A DNA stretch of 64,000 nucleotides from Paramecium octaurelia (Eukaryota; Ciliophora; Oligohymenophorea; Peniculida; Parameciidae). A program made the translations under genes and the position numbers. Below are positions 1-9,941 of this stretch, piece by piece; the stretch's first letter is position 1; each line of letters starts with the position of its first letter. The stretch lies in NCBI GenBank assembly GCA_905182995.1, contig CAJJDP010000011.1, positions 694,432 to 758,431 of the forward strand, in the 5' to 3' direction. A model generated the notes under the pieces. It was given only the letters and a program-made list of their open reading frames with translations, did not search any database and was not told the origin of the DNA.

Positions 1-293
1 TCAATATCATATTTATTACTCTTATCTTTCCTAATTAAATTGCACTTAATATATATTATAAATTAATTTTTAATATAGTTAAAGAGTAAATTCTTATTCT
101 AACTCATTTTTGTCATAATATAATTAAAAATAGATAATTATCTATTTATTATATTATTTTTAATGAATTTAATTTGATATTCCTTTTCCATCGCAGAGAA
201 TAAATGATTTTCTCTTTATCCGTAAAGCACTCTGATTTGATTAACCAATACAATTTAGATTTTTTAGAAATAAAATATATCAAAAACTTATTT
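1..293. other. AT-rich intergenic start of window
   Basis: The bases before the stop codon of the first kinase gene are very AT-rich. I see no open frame, RNA gene or repeat here. It is probably the 3' flank of that gene plus intergenic DNA. Confidence 0.6.
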
Positions 294-1749
294 TCAGTTA
301 GCTATTTCTTGGAATTTATTGAATCTTTTGTTGTAAAAACTAATATATATGTGTAAGTACTCGAATGCTTGATTTTAGATTGCTATATTGTATTTCTAAC
401 TCAAAGGGGTATCTAAATTGTTTTCATCCATCATGTCTTAATATTAAGATTCCTATTGTCTATCTGTTTTATTCCAATTAGGGAAGAAAGTAGGTTTTTC
501 AATTTCAATTTGGGAGGGCAGATATTTAATTTTCATTGAACTAAAGGTTCCAACATTTGAATTTGATGATGAGTTTGACAAGTGTCTGAGATCAGTTCTT
601 TAGCCAGGTTTTTTGTTAGGATCAGGGGGTAATAAAAGATGACGCTAAGAAGAGGGCCTAGATTTAATTAAAATATACGCAACTTGTGGATGCTATTATT
701 AATCATTGACTGTCCAAATGATTTGTTGTGATAATTTTGATGAACTTTTCATTAGGTTTCCAGGAGAAAGTTCTTTGATTTTGTTGAATTCAAAGGATTT
801 TTTAGATTCCAAAGAGCTAAACTTTTTAGTAGATTTCATTAACCCTTCAGTCCAATCATAAATTCCATCTAATAGAAATTAATTATTTTCTGCAATTTAA
901 TTAAGAAGTTAAAGGATATATTGATAGTTAGGTTGATCTAAGAAATTCAAGGATTTCAAATATTAAAGAATTTCGACTAGTTCATGTGGCTAATTAATGC
1001 ATAATTCATTTAAATCTATGTTTTATTTGATTTCTCCAACAGCTTTGGTTCGCTCATTTTCTGAGACTGGCAAATTTTACCAAGGTAGACTGCCACGAAG
1101 AAAATATAAAATTACATAAAAAAGTGATTCTAAATCATCCTTCCTAGATATCTCATGGCCCAAATGAGCTGCAACAGATGCATACCTAGGAGTACCCATA
1201 AATGTTTTGTCGCTTTTAAAGGGCCTAAGATACAATTATAATTGAAACTTACATATGTTCTCCTTGTATGCAATAAATTTTACTAATGCCAAAGTCAACT
1301 ATGTAAATGCCATCATTATCTTTAGACATTAATATATTTTCTGGTTTAAGATCTCTGTGTACCACATTTTTATTGTGAATATTTTTAAGAATATTCACAC
1401 ATTCAAAAGCAATTTAAATTGTGCATTTTAAGCTGAACTTCTTTTGTTATCTGAAAAAATATGATAAATCTCTTCCTAGCAATTATATAACCATGATATT
1501 GAATTCACTTTCATTTCCACACCAAATCAACTTAGGAGTACCTTCAGCATCATTTAATTATTTCAGGATTTCCACTTCTCTTTCCAAAGATCTCATCTCT
1601 TCATTATCTTCTTTCTCTAATTTCAATGCTGCATCCTGATTAGTTTATTTATCAAACACTAAAAAGACGACTCCAAATGCTCCAGATGAGATCTTCTTTT
1701 TGACCACGAATCTATTCATAAATACTCTATTCTAACTACTTTGGCTCAT
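294..1749 (-). CDS. Casein kinase 1-like Ser/Thr protein kinase
   Basis: The translation is about 468 aa with an N-terminal kinase domain. Seen in order: glycine-rich loop [10 protein letters not shown], catalytic loop [13 protein letters not shown], metal-binding VDFGISK, and activation segment [15 protein letters not shown]. The last is typical of the CK1 family, which has no APE motif. The C-terminal half (about 200 aa) is low-complexity, Ser/Asn/Gln-rich and unrecognised. I place introns at 1225-1252 (28 nt) and 340-360 (21 nt). The start is the first ATG of the frame; a second ATG ten codons on is also possible. CK1 enzymes phosphorylate primed Ser/Thr targets, but nothing here identifies the substrate. 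All catalytic residues are present, so it should be active. Confidence 0.85.
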
Positions 1750-1800
1750 AAAGAAAATATTATTTATAAATTGGATTTTTAATATAAAATTCTTTCCACA

Positions 1801-2472
1801 TCAATAATAATATGGGTATCCACCATAATATGCAGGTCTCACTGTAGAATATGTTAATGGAGTGGCATATGATGCTACAGGTTAGGCGACCACTTAAGGT
1901 ACTGGCTGAACAACTGAATAAGTTAAAGGAGCAGGGGCATATTGAACAGGAGCAGGAGCATATTGAACAGGGGCAGCAGGCTAAATCTCACTAATACATC
2001 ATACAACTCTTTAGACTTCTCTCTCTACTGCTTCATATTCAACTCTTGGAATTGTTTTTTATACAGGTACATATTCTGTTTATGTTTCGTAGACTGTTCT
2101 TGGGATGTAATCTGTTTAATATTCAACAGGGTAATAATCTGTAACATATTTTGTCACAGGCTTTTTAACTTCAACAGTCTCAGTCTCGTATTCCACAACT
2201 GGTCTTTAATACTCTCTATACTCAACTCTGGATTCTCCCTTGATTGCTGGTTGAGCTGCAACAACTGGTTGCACAACTGATTGAACTACTGGCTAGACAA
2301 CTGATTAAGTGACAACTGGTGCTGGGGCTGTATAAATAGGGGCAGGAGCTGTGTAAATGGGAGTTGTGGCAATAGGTCTAACAATTGAGGCTTAAGGATA
2401 AGCAAGAGGGGCTGCAAAGGATGCTGCAAGGGGTTGTGTGTATGATGGGTAGAATCCTGGATAAAAAGACAT
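1801..2472 (-). CDS. Alveolin-like cortical protein, Pro/Val/Tyr-rich
   Basis: About 215 aa. The ends are repeats rich in Pro, Ala, Gln, Val and Tyr (for example APAPVVTQSVVQPVVQ and VQYAPAPVQYAPAP). The core is a run of short charged-hydrophobic units such as VEYETETVEVKKPVTKYV and VEYQTDYIPRTVYE. That pattern is characteristic of alveolins/articulins, which form the membrane skeleton under the alveolar sacs of ciliates and relatives. One 24-nt intron (1981-2004) removes an in-frame TGA. The start is the only upstream ATG, and the stop follows a Tyr-rich end (YYGGYPYYY). The assignment rests on repeat style, not on a specific homolog. Confidence 0.7.
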
Positions 2473-2539
2473 TTGAAATAAATTTATTTATATGCATTTT
2501 ATTTTAGATTTATTTGGTTTAATAAATGTTCTAGAATAC

Positions 2540-3429
2540 TCAATTTAATAATTCTACACTGTCTAAAGTAATATTTCCTAATTTGCCAATTCTGAATCCA
2601 TTTAATATGAAATCGATTGTGGTCTCATAGTTGTAGTGGTTGTATCTTTCCCTTACAGCCAACATATACTGACCCCCTGTTTTGGGTCTTTCATTGAGAC
2701 CATAAATCTTATAATACTTTTCCATCTATTATTAATTCATCTCTCTTACTAAATAGTCTAGCATTCTTTCTTTGGTAACAATTTTATCTTTAATGCATCC
2801 AACCAACTATTCAAAGATTATTTGTTATGTTTTACTCCTAATTTCAGTCCTTGTTCTTCCTCAGTAATATTAGGGATCATCACACCAGGAGTGTCAACCA
2901 AATATGCTAGAGGTTCATCGCATATTTTAATTCCAGCCACATTCTTAGTAGTGCAAGGACTGGCTGTCGATTTAGCAATAGCCTTTCTTTTATTTAATTT
3001 AGGAGTTGTTTGTCTCAATTAATTTATTATTGTAGACTTTCCAACATTTGGCATTCCGCAAATCATTAACCACATCCCTACTGTTGCAAATTTAGCTGAT
3101 TTGTATGTGTTGGTCATCATAATCAACTCCCTCAAATTCAATCTCTCCCTTGCAGATGTAGCTATACATTGAATTCCAACCTTTTTGTATTTCTCTATTA
3201 TTTTATTAGTTATATCCTAATTGCATAGATCAAATTTATTAAATATGATAATCTTCTCTTTATTGTGAGCCTACATCAAATTATCGAAATGATAATTTTT
3301 TGATGAAAAAGGCACTCGAGCATCTCGCAATTCTAAAAATAATTATACATCTGATATTCTCTTCTCCAAATGTTCCATAGCTCTTTTCATATGTCCTGGA
3401 TACCATGAGATCTTATCTGAATTATTCAT
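2540..3429 (-). CDS. MTG1: Circularly permuted GTPase, MTG1/YlqF (RbgA) type
   Basis: About 286 aa, close to the usual size for this family. The motif order is permuted as expected: SWYPGHMKRAM at the start, then G4 (FNKFDL) and SATSARER (G5 region), then G1 (GMPNVGKST), then G3 (VDTPGV). Members help assemble the large subunit of the mitochondrial or organellar ribosome. A 29-nt intron at 2807-2835 joins EQGLKLG to LVGCIKDKIV; without it the frame meets a TGA. The protein ends shortly after the C-terminal domain (RIGKLGNITLDSVELLN). The motif order makes the family secure; the mitochondrial role is inferred from the family. Confidence 0.85.
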
Positions 3430-3667
3430 TTTAATTATGGTGTATATATTTAAAATAAACTATTGTTTTTATAAATAATTAAATTATATTAGAAATTTTG
3501 GATATACACCATATAAATTAAAAGGACTTTGTTGAATCATTATATCAATATATTTAATCCTTTATGATAATAATAGGTATCTTTTTGACTTCAAAAATTT
3601 ATAAGCTTCCTAAAGATATCTTTGTTTTTATTTGCATTATAATAGATAAAATTAAAAATTTATATTA

Positions 3668-5307
3668 ATGAGTCAATCGATGTCACAAAGCTTCCTTGTA
3701 AAATAGTTCTGTTAGAATCATCCTTCGGAGTAATTGACAAGCTTTTGTTAAACAGTCGATTGCTTTAAACCTTTGTGTGCAGAATGTGTTGAATCACATA
3801 CTTAATATCATAATTAAGTATCTACCACAGCCGATATTGAAAGTTTAGCAAATGTGAAATTGCTTTGCTAAAAAAAAATAAAATCAGGAATAATCGAGGT
3901 TTAAAAAATTTAATCAATCGTAAACTAATATGGACAAACAGAATATGAGGATCAGACAATAAAAGATATCAAAAAGGCTAAAGAAAATGTCATATATTTA
4001 GTTAATCAATACTTTACCTTATTGGAAGATCAATATAAGTAATACCTAGAATCTTAGACAAACTCTTAATAAATTTTTATTTAGTAATAAGAAAATGTTT
4101 AAAGTTTTCTCAATGAATTGGAGAATTTGTATGTTGGATTGGAAAGTTCAAATCAAATAAATGTATTAAAGAGTGTTTGTAATTTGGATATCAAGAAAAA
4201 TTAACTTAAATTTAGGAAGGTGATGAAAAACTTATAAAATCTGTAATAAAACAATCCATCCATGATTAAACTCAATTAAGCTAATTTACAACATATTCAA
4301 TAAGCATTGACCAATTATGTATAGATTGATTTTGTTCCTTTGCAAACTAATCTGCTACTCAATACAAGTCAAATATCTTAAGTGTATTAAGATACCTACC
4401 TATAATCGAATGAGTTTTTTAGAAACAAATATAAATTATTGCACTTTTTTGAGACAGGAAAATCAGTGCTTTGGTTATATGACTTAAGTTTACCTGATTA
4501 ATTGTGGAGACCTGTCCAAATCTCAAATTATGTAGAAGTGTTACCATTTTCGAAATCATTAATAACTCCAGATGGACAGATATACTTAACTGGAGGATCA
4601 TTGCCAAATAAGAAGAAGAGCAATAAAATTTATCAATTCAACTTTTCAAATTATCAATTATAGGAAATTGGACAAATGAATAATGGAAGAAGTTCGCATG
4701 GTTTAATTTGGAAACAAAATGAGCTTTTTACTATTGGTGGATATTTAGATAATTTGTAGATAACTAATTCATGTGAATCATTTGATTGTTTAAATAAAAG
4801 AGTAATAAAATTACCCAATTTAAGCAATGCTCTGGGATCACCTAGTGTTAGCATATTTAATGACGTTATTACAGTTGCTGGTGGAATAAGTATGGCATCC
4901 TATTTATTTTAGTGCAAAATATGGCAATCAATTAATAAATAGAATTTCTACAGAAGGACTCTTGGGTACCTTGCACCATTACATCACAATTGACTTCCAT
5001 GGCTTCAATGATGTGTTCGATCTAAATAGAATAAAATTAATTAATGATATTCGGTGGATATTTAGAAAATAACAAAGGGTCAAAAGAGTGCACTATTCTA
5101 GAGATAAATGACAAGACAGCAAAAGTAATTCAAACCAAATAGTTGCCCTAAGCCGAAGGATTCTGGAACAATGTGCCACTTATTCATTAGGGAAGGATCT
5201 TGGCATTATAAAATGTAGTTTTGGATAATTAAGGGAATTGTGCTCATGATCAAAGAAGAATTTTGATTTTTGATGGAACGTTTTGGAAATATAATGATTT
5301 AAAATGA
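3668..5307 (+). CDS. B-box zinc finger plus Kelch-repeat protein
   Basis: About 538 aa. Near the N-terminus a Cys/His cluster (CQNHPSE...FCQTVDC..LCAECVESHTQYH) fits a B-box zinc finger. Residues of roughly 60-230 are Gln/Lys/Glu-rich and probably coiled coil. The C-terminal half has Kelch-like blades marked by Gly-Gly pairs (LTGGSLP, FTIGGYLDN, VAGG, MIFGGYLEN). The domain order resembles TRIM-like scaffold proteins without the RING. One 23-nt intron at 4890-4912 interrupts a Kelch blade. The partner and role are unknown. The stop lies only two bases from the stop of the convergent phosphatase gene. Confidence 0.75.
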
Positions 5308-5309
5308 CA

Positions 5310-6316
5310 TCATATGTTATATTCAATTTTAGTTTAAGCCCTTATTGGTTATCTTCCTCTATGACCTAATCCAGAGCCTTGAGTTCTCTTAAGTAACGTT
5401 TAGGTTTGTGCAAGCATTTGATTTTTGGCCATAGGGAAATGATTGGAGAAAGTCTTACAGAATGAAGAAGCAGATTTAAATCCATTGATGGCAGTTTCGA
5501 CTAACTTTTTAGTATTGTTTCCATAATAATTAGATTGCTTCAAGACACAGTTATCTAAATTTTAGGCACTCTAAGTAACTGATTTAATTTCAAGTGGGTT
5601 ATTCGGTTTAACGGTGGGAGTAAAATTAAAATAATTTTGAGTTTCACTTTTTTTGGGAGTCAGAAATAATGACTTAGTTGACATAGCTTTCTGATTGACC
5701 CTTTTTAATGGGCTTTAATTTGGAATTTGCCTTGTTGTTGATCTTACTTCCATAGATTCTCTTCTATCTCTGTCATTATATGATCTAACATACTAAGTAC
5801 TAGCAGGTCTTTGCTATCTCCTTCTGTTTAATTCGAAATCGAATTATTATAATTGTTGCATAAACCCTGGATTTGGGTTGATTTAAGGTCTCCTACTAAT
5901 GAGGAATGTAAGTGCAACTTGAAGTGAGTAATTATACATTTGCATTAAATAAGCTATCACTAATGTAGCACTTCTGCTGACTCCAACAAAGCAGTGGACT
6001 AAAACATTCTTTGTTTTTCGTTATTCATCAATAAAATGTATGGCCTCCTCGAAATGTCTTCTTATTGGATCATAAGCAGTATCATGTAACATAATCAACT
6101 AAAGATGCTCAGCATAACTACTTTTTATTCACAATCAAATTTAAGATTAGACAATTCTGTCCCCACTGTTAAAACTGCCCCAATCTAGTTTTATTGCATT
6201 AATTATGGATTCATAGCTGCCTCAATTCCACTTAAAAATAATGCTCCGTAGGTTTCATTCCTCCCTAAAATTAAATCCATTTGTCCTGATGGAAATGGGG
6301 GTCTAGGTTACAACAT
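5310..6316 (-). CDS. Dual-specificity protein phosphatase
   Basis: About 327 aa. The N-terminal half is a DSP fold: residues about 95-108 carry the signature VHCFVGVSRSA (Cx5R, catalytic Cys near residue 101). It is preceded by the general-acid region (LHDTAYD) and followed by VIAYLMQMYN and the NPNPGFMQQL helix typical of MKP-like enzymes. The C-terminal 170 residues are basic, Ser/Asn/Gln-rich and probably disordered. A 23-nt intron lies at 6099-6121. It should dephosphorylate Tyr and Ser/Thr in partner proteins, perhaps MAP kinases, but no substrate can be inferred. Confidence 0.85.
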
Positions 6317-6504
6317 ATTTCTCAAATAAAATTAAATATTAATATTAAAGGTTAAAAACAAACAGAACTTTTTAACAATAATTATTTAGGTATTTAAATG
6401 CTTTGATTATTCATTATGGCAGATGGTTATGCATTCATTTACTTATCTTATCATATTCTCAGTATTTTACATGCATTCCCAACATCAATAAAACTTTGGT
6501 TTAA

Positions 6505-7426
6505 ATAATTGATATTTTTTATTAATGTATATATAATTAATGTTCAATCAAATCATTCTCTTGACAAGATCATTGATGAGATCTTCTCTGTTTCCCCAAT
6601 CACCTTAGTTGATGAATGATCTTCTCTTAGCAATAAAGCCACCTCTTGGTCCTCTCAATTTGAATGCCCTTTAAAATTTAATAAATGAATTTATTACCAC
6701 AAGAATCTGTTTGCTTCCTTGAAATGAGCTCCTACTGTAACAATCTCGTGGACGAGATCTTCAATGCTGTGAATTCCAACCTTTCCTAATTATTATTCAA
6801 TAATGTTGTTGTTTGTGAGTGGGATTCTTTGACCATTAATTTTGGCATATCCTCTCTTGTAAATCAGATTCTTGATGACAGCTCTTGATGGATATCCATA
6901 GGTCACATATGGCTCGACCTTTCTGATCATTTCAATTGTAGCCTTGTTGACTCTGACAAAGGCTGCATTGTGAAGTTATCTCAATTTCAAAAGTCTCAAA
7001 GTTTATCTGACTTGTGGATTCAAGGTGTTGATACTGTAATATATATCATAATTCAATACCCTCTGATTCTTACCACCAAGATCAATTTAGATTCTGCTGG
7101 TACATAGAATCCACCTTCGCTCTTTGCCTTACGTAAGCTATCAACTAGGCTCTTATCTGCTGCTTTGTATTCGTTATCATAAGCTTAAGCATTCTTTTCC
7201 CATTAAGCTCTTCTTGTTTTGTTTGCAGCTAATCTCTCTGTTCTTCTCTTAGCAACAGCTTCTCTCAATTTGGTATCTCTTGCATTCTTCTTCACTATGT
7301 TTTCTGGAACCTTTTATCTACACCATCTAATCCAAAAACTTACTCAACTTGCATTTGTGGCTTCTTTTAAGACATTTTAAAGCAAAATAAAATCTTAAAT
7401 TTTAAAATCAAATCAACTAAAACTTC
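6505..7426. repeat. Direct repeat unit 1 (ribosomal L7 gene)
   Basis: These 922 bases recur at 7857-8778 (offset 1352) with no difference that I could see. The repeat covers the whole L7 gene, its three introns and about 50 bases of flank on each side. Similarity falls abruptly at 7427/8779. Confidence 0.9.
6548..7375 (-). CDS. RPL7: 60S ribosomal protein L7 (uL30), copy 1
   Basis: About 248 aa. Recognised by the basic N-terminal extension ([19 protein letters not shown]), the core segment [20 protein letters not shown], the block [18 protein letters not shown] and the C-terminal [20 protein letters not shown]. It is part of the large ribosomal subunit. Three short introns lie at 7318-7343, 7034-7059 and 6669-6697; one ends in CAG and one in AAG rather than TAG. 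The ATG is followed by [10 protein letters not shown] before the first intron. A second, apparently identical copy lies at 7900-8727. Confidence 0.95.
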
Positions 7427-7654
7427 TTATTCATATTCTATCCCCTATTTCTCTTATAAAATGCAATTTTGCTATCTCCCAGAAATATCGGTCCAGTAGG
7501 CTGGCTCAACAAATCCATGTCCGTTCCCCTTAGAACAATTGGATCATCTATCTCATTTAACTCTATCGTAGTTGTTTCATTTTGAATTTCCTGTTGCAAA
7601 TTTAATTTGATTCCCAGAGTGTGAGCATTCATTATCGTGTCTCTATCCTATAAG
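7408..7654 (-). CDS. 3' end of an unidentified gene, cut by the assembly gap
   Basis: The minus-strand frame from the gap edge to a TGA reads about 80 codons without interruption. It contains GIKLNLQQEIQNE and ends in GDSKIAFYKRNRG...MNKKFQLI. An ATG at 7632 exists, but the frame is open into the N run, so the gene probably starts inside or beyond the gap. The stop is 33 bases upstream of the L7 start. A decayed relative sits at the same place beside L7 copy 2. I do not recognise the protein. Confidence 0.45.
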
Positions 7655-7856
7655 NNNNNNNNNNNNNNNNNNNNNNNNNNNNNNNNNNNNNNNNNNNNNN
7701 NNNNNNNNNNNNNNNNNNNNNNNNNNNNNNNNNNNNNNNNNNNNNNNNNNNNNNNNNNNNNNNNNNNNNNNNNNNNNNNNNNNNNNNNNNNNNNNNNNNN
7801 NNNNNNNNNNNNNNNNNNNNNNNNNNNNNNNNNNNNNNNNNNNNNNNNNNNNNNNN
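7655..7856. other. Assembly gap, 202 N
   Basis: A run of 202 undefined bases lies between the two L7 repeat units. Its right edge coincides with the beginning of repeat unit 2, so the join may be a scaffolding decision between near-identical sequences. Confidence 0.99.
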
Positions 7857-8778
7857 ATAATTGATATTTTTTATTAATGTATATATAATTAATGTTCAAT
7901 CAAATCATTCTCTTGACAAGATCATTGATGAGATCTTCTCTGTTTCCCCAATCACCTTAGTTGATGAATGATCTTCTCTTAGCAATAAAGCCACCTCTTG
8001 GTCCTCTCAATTTGAATGCCCTTTAAAATTTAATAAATGAATTTATTACCACAAGAATCTGTTTGCTTCCTTGAAATGAGCTCCTACTGTAACAATCTCG
8101 TGGACGAGATCTTCAATGCTGTGAATTCCAACCTTTCCTAATTATTATTCAATAATGTTGTTGTTTGTGAGTGGGATTCTTTGACCATTAATTTTGGCAT
8201 ATCCTCTCTTGTAAATCAGATTCTTGATGACAGCTCTTGATGGATATCCATAGGTCACATATGGCTCGACCTTTCTGATCATTTCAATTGTAGCCTTGTT
8301 GACTCTGACAAAGGCTGCATTGTGAAGTTATCTCAATTTCAAAAGTCTCAAAGTTTATCTGACTTGTGGATTCAAGGTGTTGATACTGTAATATATATCA
8401 TAATTCAATACCCTCTGATTCTTACCACCAAGATCAATTTAGATTCTGCTGGTACATAGAATCCACCTTCGCTCTTTGCCTTACGTAAGCTATCAACTAG
8501 GCTCTTATCTGCTGCTTTGTATTCGTTATCATAAGCTTAAGCATTCTTTTCCCATTAAGCTCTTCTTGTTTTGTTTGCAGCTAATCTCTCTGTTCTTCTC
8601 TTAGCAACAGCTTCTCTCAATTTGGTATCTCTTGCATTCTTCTTCACTATGTTTTCTGGAACCTTTTATCTACACCATCTAATCCAAAAACTTACTCAAC
8701 TTGCATTTGTGGCTTCTTTTAAGACATTTTAAAGCAAAATAAAATCTTAAATTTTAAAATCAAATCAACTAAAACTTC
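7857..8778. repeat. Direct repeat unit 2 (ribosomal L7 gene)
   Basis: Same 922-base sequence as 6505-7426. It begins directly at the assembly gap. Confidence 0.9.
7900..8727 (-). CDS. RPL7: 60S ribosomal protein L7 (uL30), copy 2
   Basis: Reads the same as copy 1, including all three introns, to the limit of reading by eye. Intact from ATG to TGA with 248 codons of protein. If both copies are real, this is a very recent tandem duplication or a pair kept uniform by gene conversion. If not, it is an assembly duplicate. The flank upstream of the gene differs clearly from that of copy 1, which favours two real loci. Confidence 0.85.
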
Positions 8779-9020
8779 CTATTCATATTCAATCCCCTAT
8801 TTCTCCTATAAAATCCAATTTTGCTTTCTCCCAAAATTATCAATTCTATGGATAAGCTTAGCAAATCCCTCTCTGATCCCTTCCTTATAACTATTGTGGA
8901 AAGTCTATTTGATTATCCAAATTGCCTTATTTTGAATTTCCTATTTGAAATTTAATTTTATTCCATTCAACCCAGCATTGAATACTATTTCCTTATATCT
9001 ATAGAGTATGCTTAAATAAT
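8760..9020 (-). pseudogene. Decayed relative of the 7408-7654 gene end
   Basis: Two pieces match the gene fragment beside L7 copy 1, but in different frames. YRYKEIV...GIKLNFKQEIQN matches the upper part. GESKIGFYRRNRGLNMNRKFQLI matches the last 23 residues and keeps the same TGA. The middle has no resemblance. A continuous coding frame is therefore lost, and no start could be found upstream. It looks like a duplicated 3' gene end that has decayed while the adjacent L7 gene stayed identical. Confidence 0.5.
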
Positions 9021-9941
9021 ATAATTTACAATTAAAATCAAATTTACTTGAATATATTATGACTCCACTTTCAATTTCACAAATTCATATGCTGGTGTTG
9101 AATATTTTAATTAAACAATCTCCATTTTTAAGAGATGTTTTTTCACATTTCTACAAATCTAACTATGCTATTCAAAGAAATTTAATGTAATCCAATATGT
9201 TCATTAACTATAACATATTAGATAGACTAAATTGCATCATTATTATCTATTGGATATAGTTCAAATTTAAGAAATCATAATAAATAAAGGTAAATGAAGG
9301 GTTTTATTTTCTAAATTTCAATGATAGTTAAGATTTTATAATAAAAATCGAAGTCTTTAAGTTAAGTCTTACACAATTTAAGAAGATACTTATCCATTTT
9401 TAAGGAAATAATAAACAAGTTCATTCTTTAAAATTTGACTGCGCGATTTTTATATTTTAATTGAGTGTTGTTGCAATATAGGTATGATTTCCAAACGTAA
9501 TAATGTGATCGATGTTTTGGAATATTTATAAATCAAATTATTTATAAAATCCCTTCATTCTGATTATATTATTGTTCTACTCTTCTTAATATTCTAAATC
9601 CTACCATTGACCTATTTTTGTAGAAAGTTAAAAGTGAGACAAAAAACCTTATAAGATAGCCAAATTTTTGGATTCTAGATATATTAATGAACCTTCTTAA
9701 AATTATCAATTTATATGAATGATGATTCAATTTACTTCTTAAGTTTAACAGCAACAATTAAATCACAATATTAAGTTATAGTGATACCTTTAGGTATATC
9801 AGTTATTTTCCATATAAAAATAAATATATCAGAGAAGCAGAATTCCATTCAGTTATTCATGGTTTTTCATAAAATTATCATCATTATTCACTCTGTACAT
9901 AGTGATTCCTTATCTATTGATTAATCATATAAATATTAATT
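9021..9941. other. 920-base stretch without a convincing gene
   Basis: AT-rich. The open stretches are short in every frame once TGA is the stop (for example about 75 codons ending near 9550 on the minus strand), with no recognisable motif and no plausible splice joining them. Possibly more of the decayed duplicate next to L7 copy 2. Confidence 0.5.

Noticed and set aside
1942-2280. Plus-strand open frame rich in Cys/Phe/Asn
   Set aside because: Antisense of the alveolin-like gene; composition simply mirrors the VEY/TET repeats.
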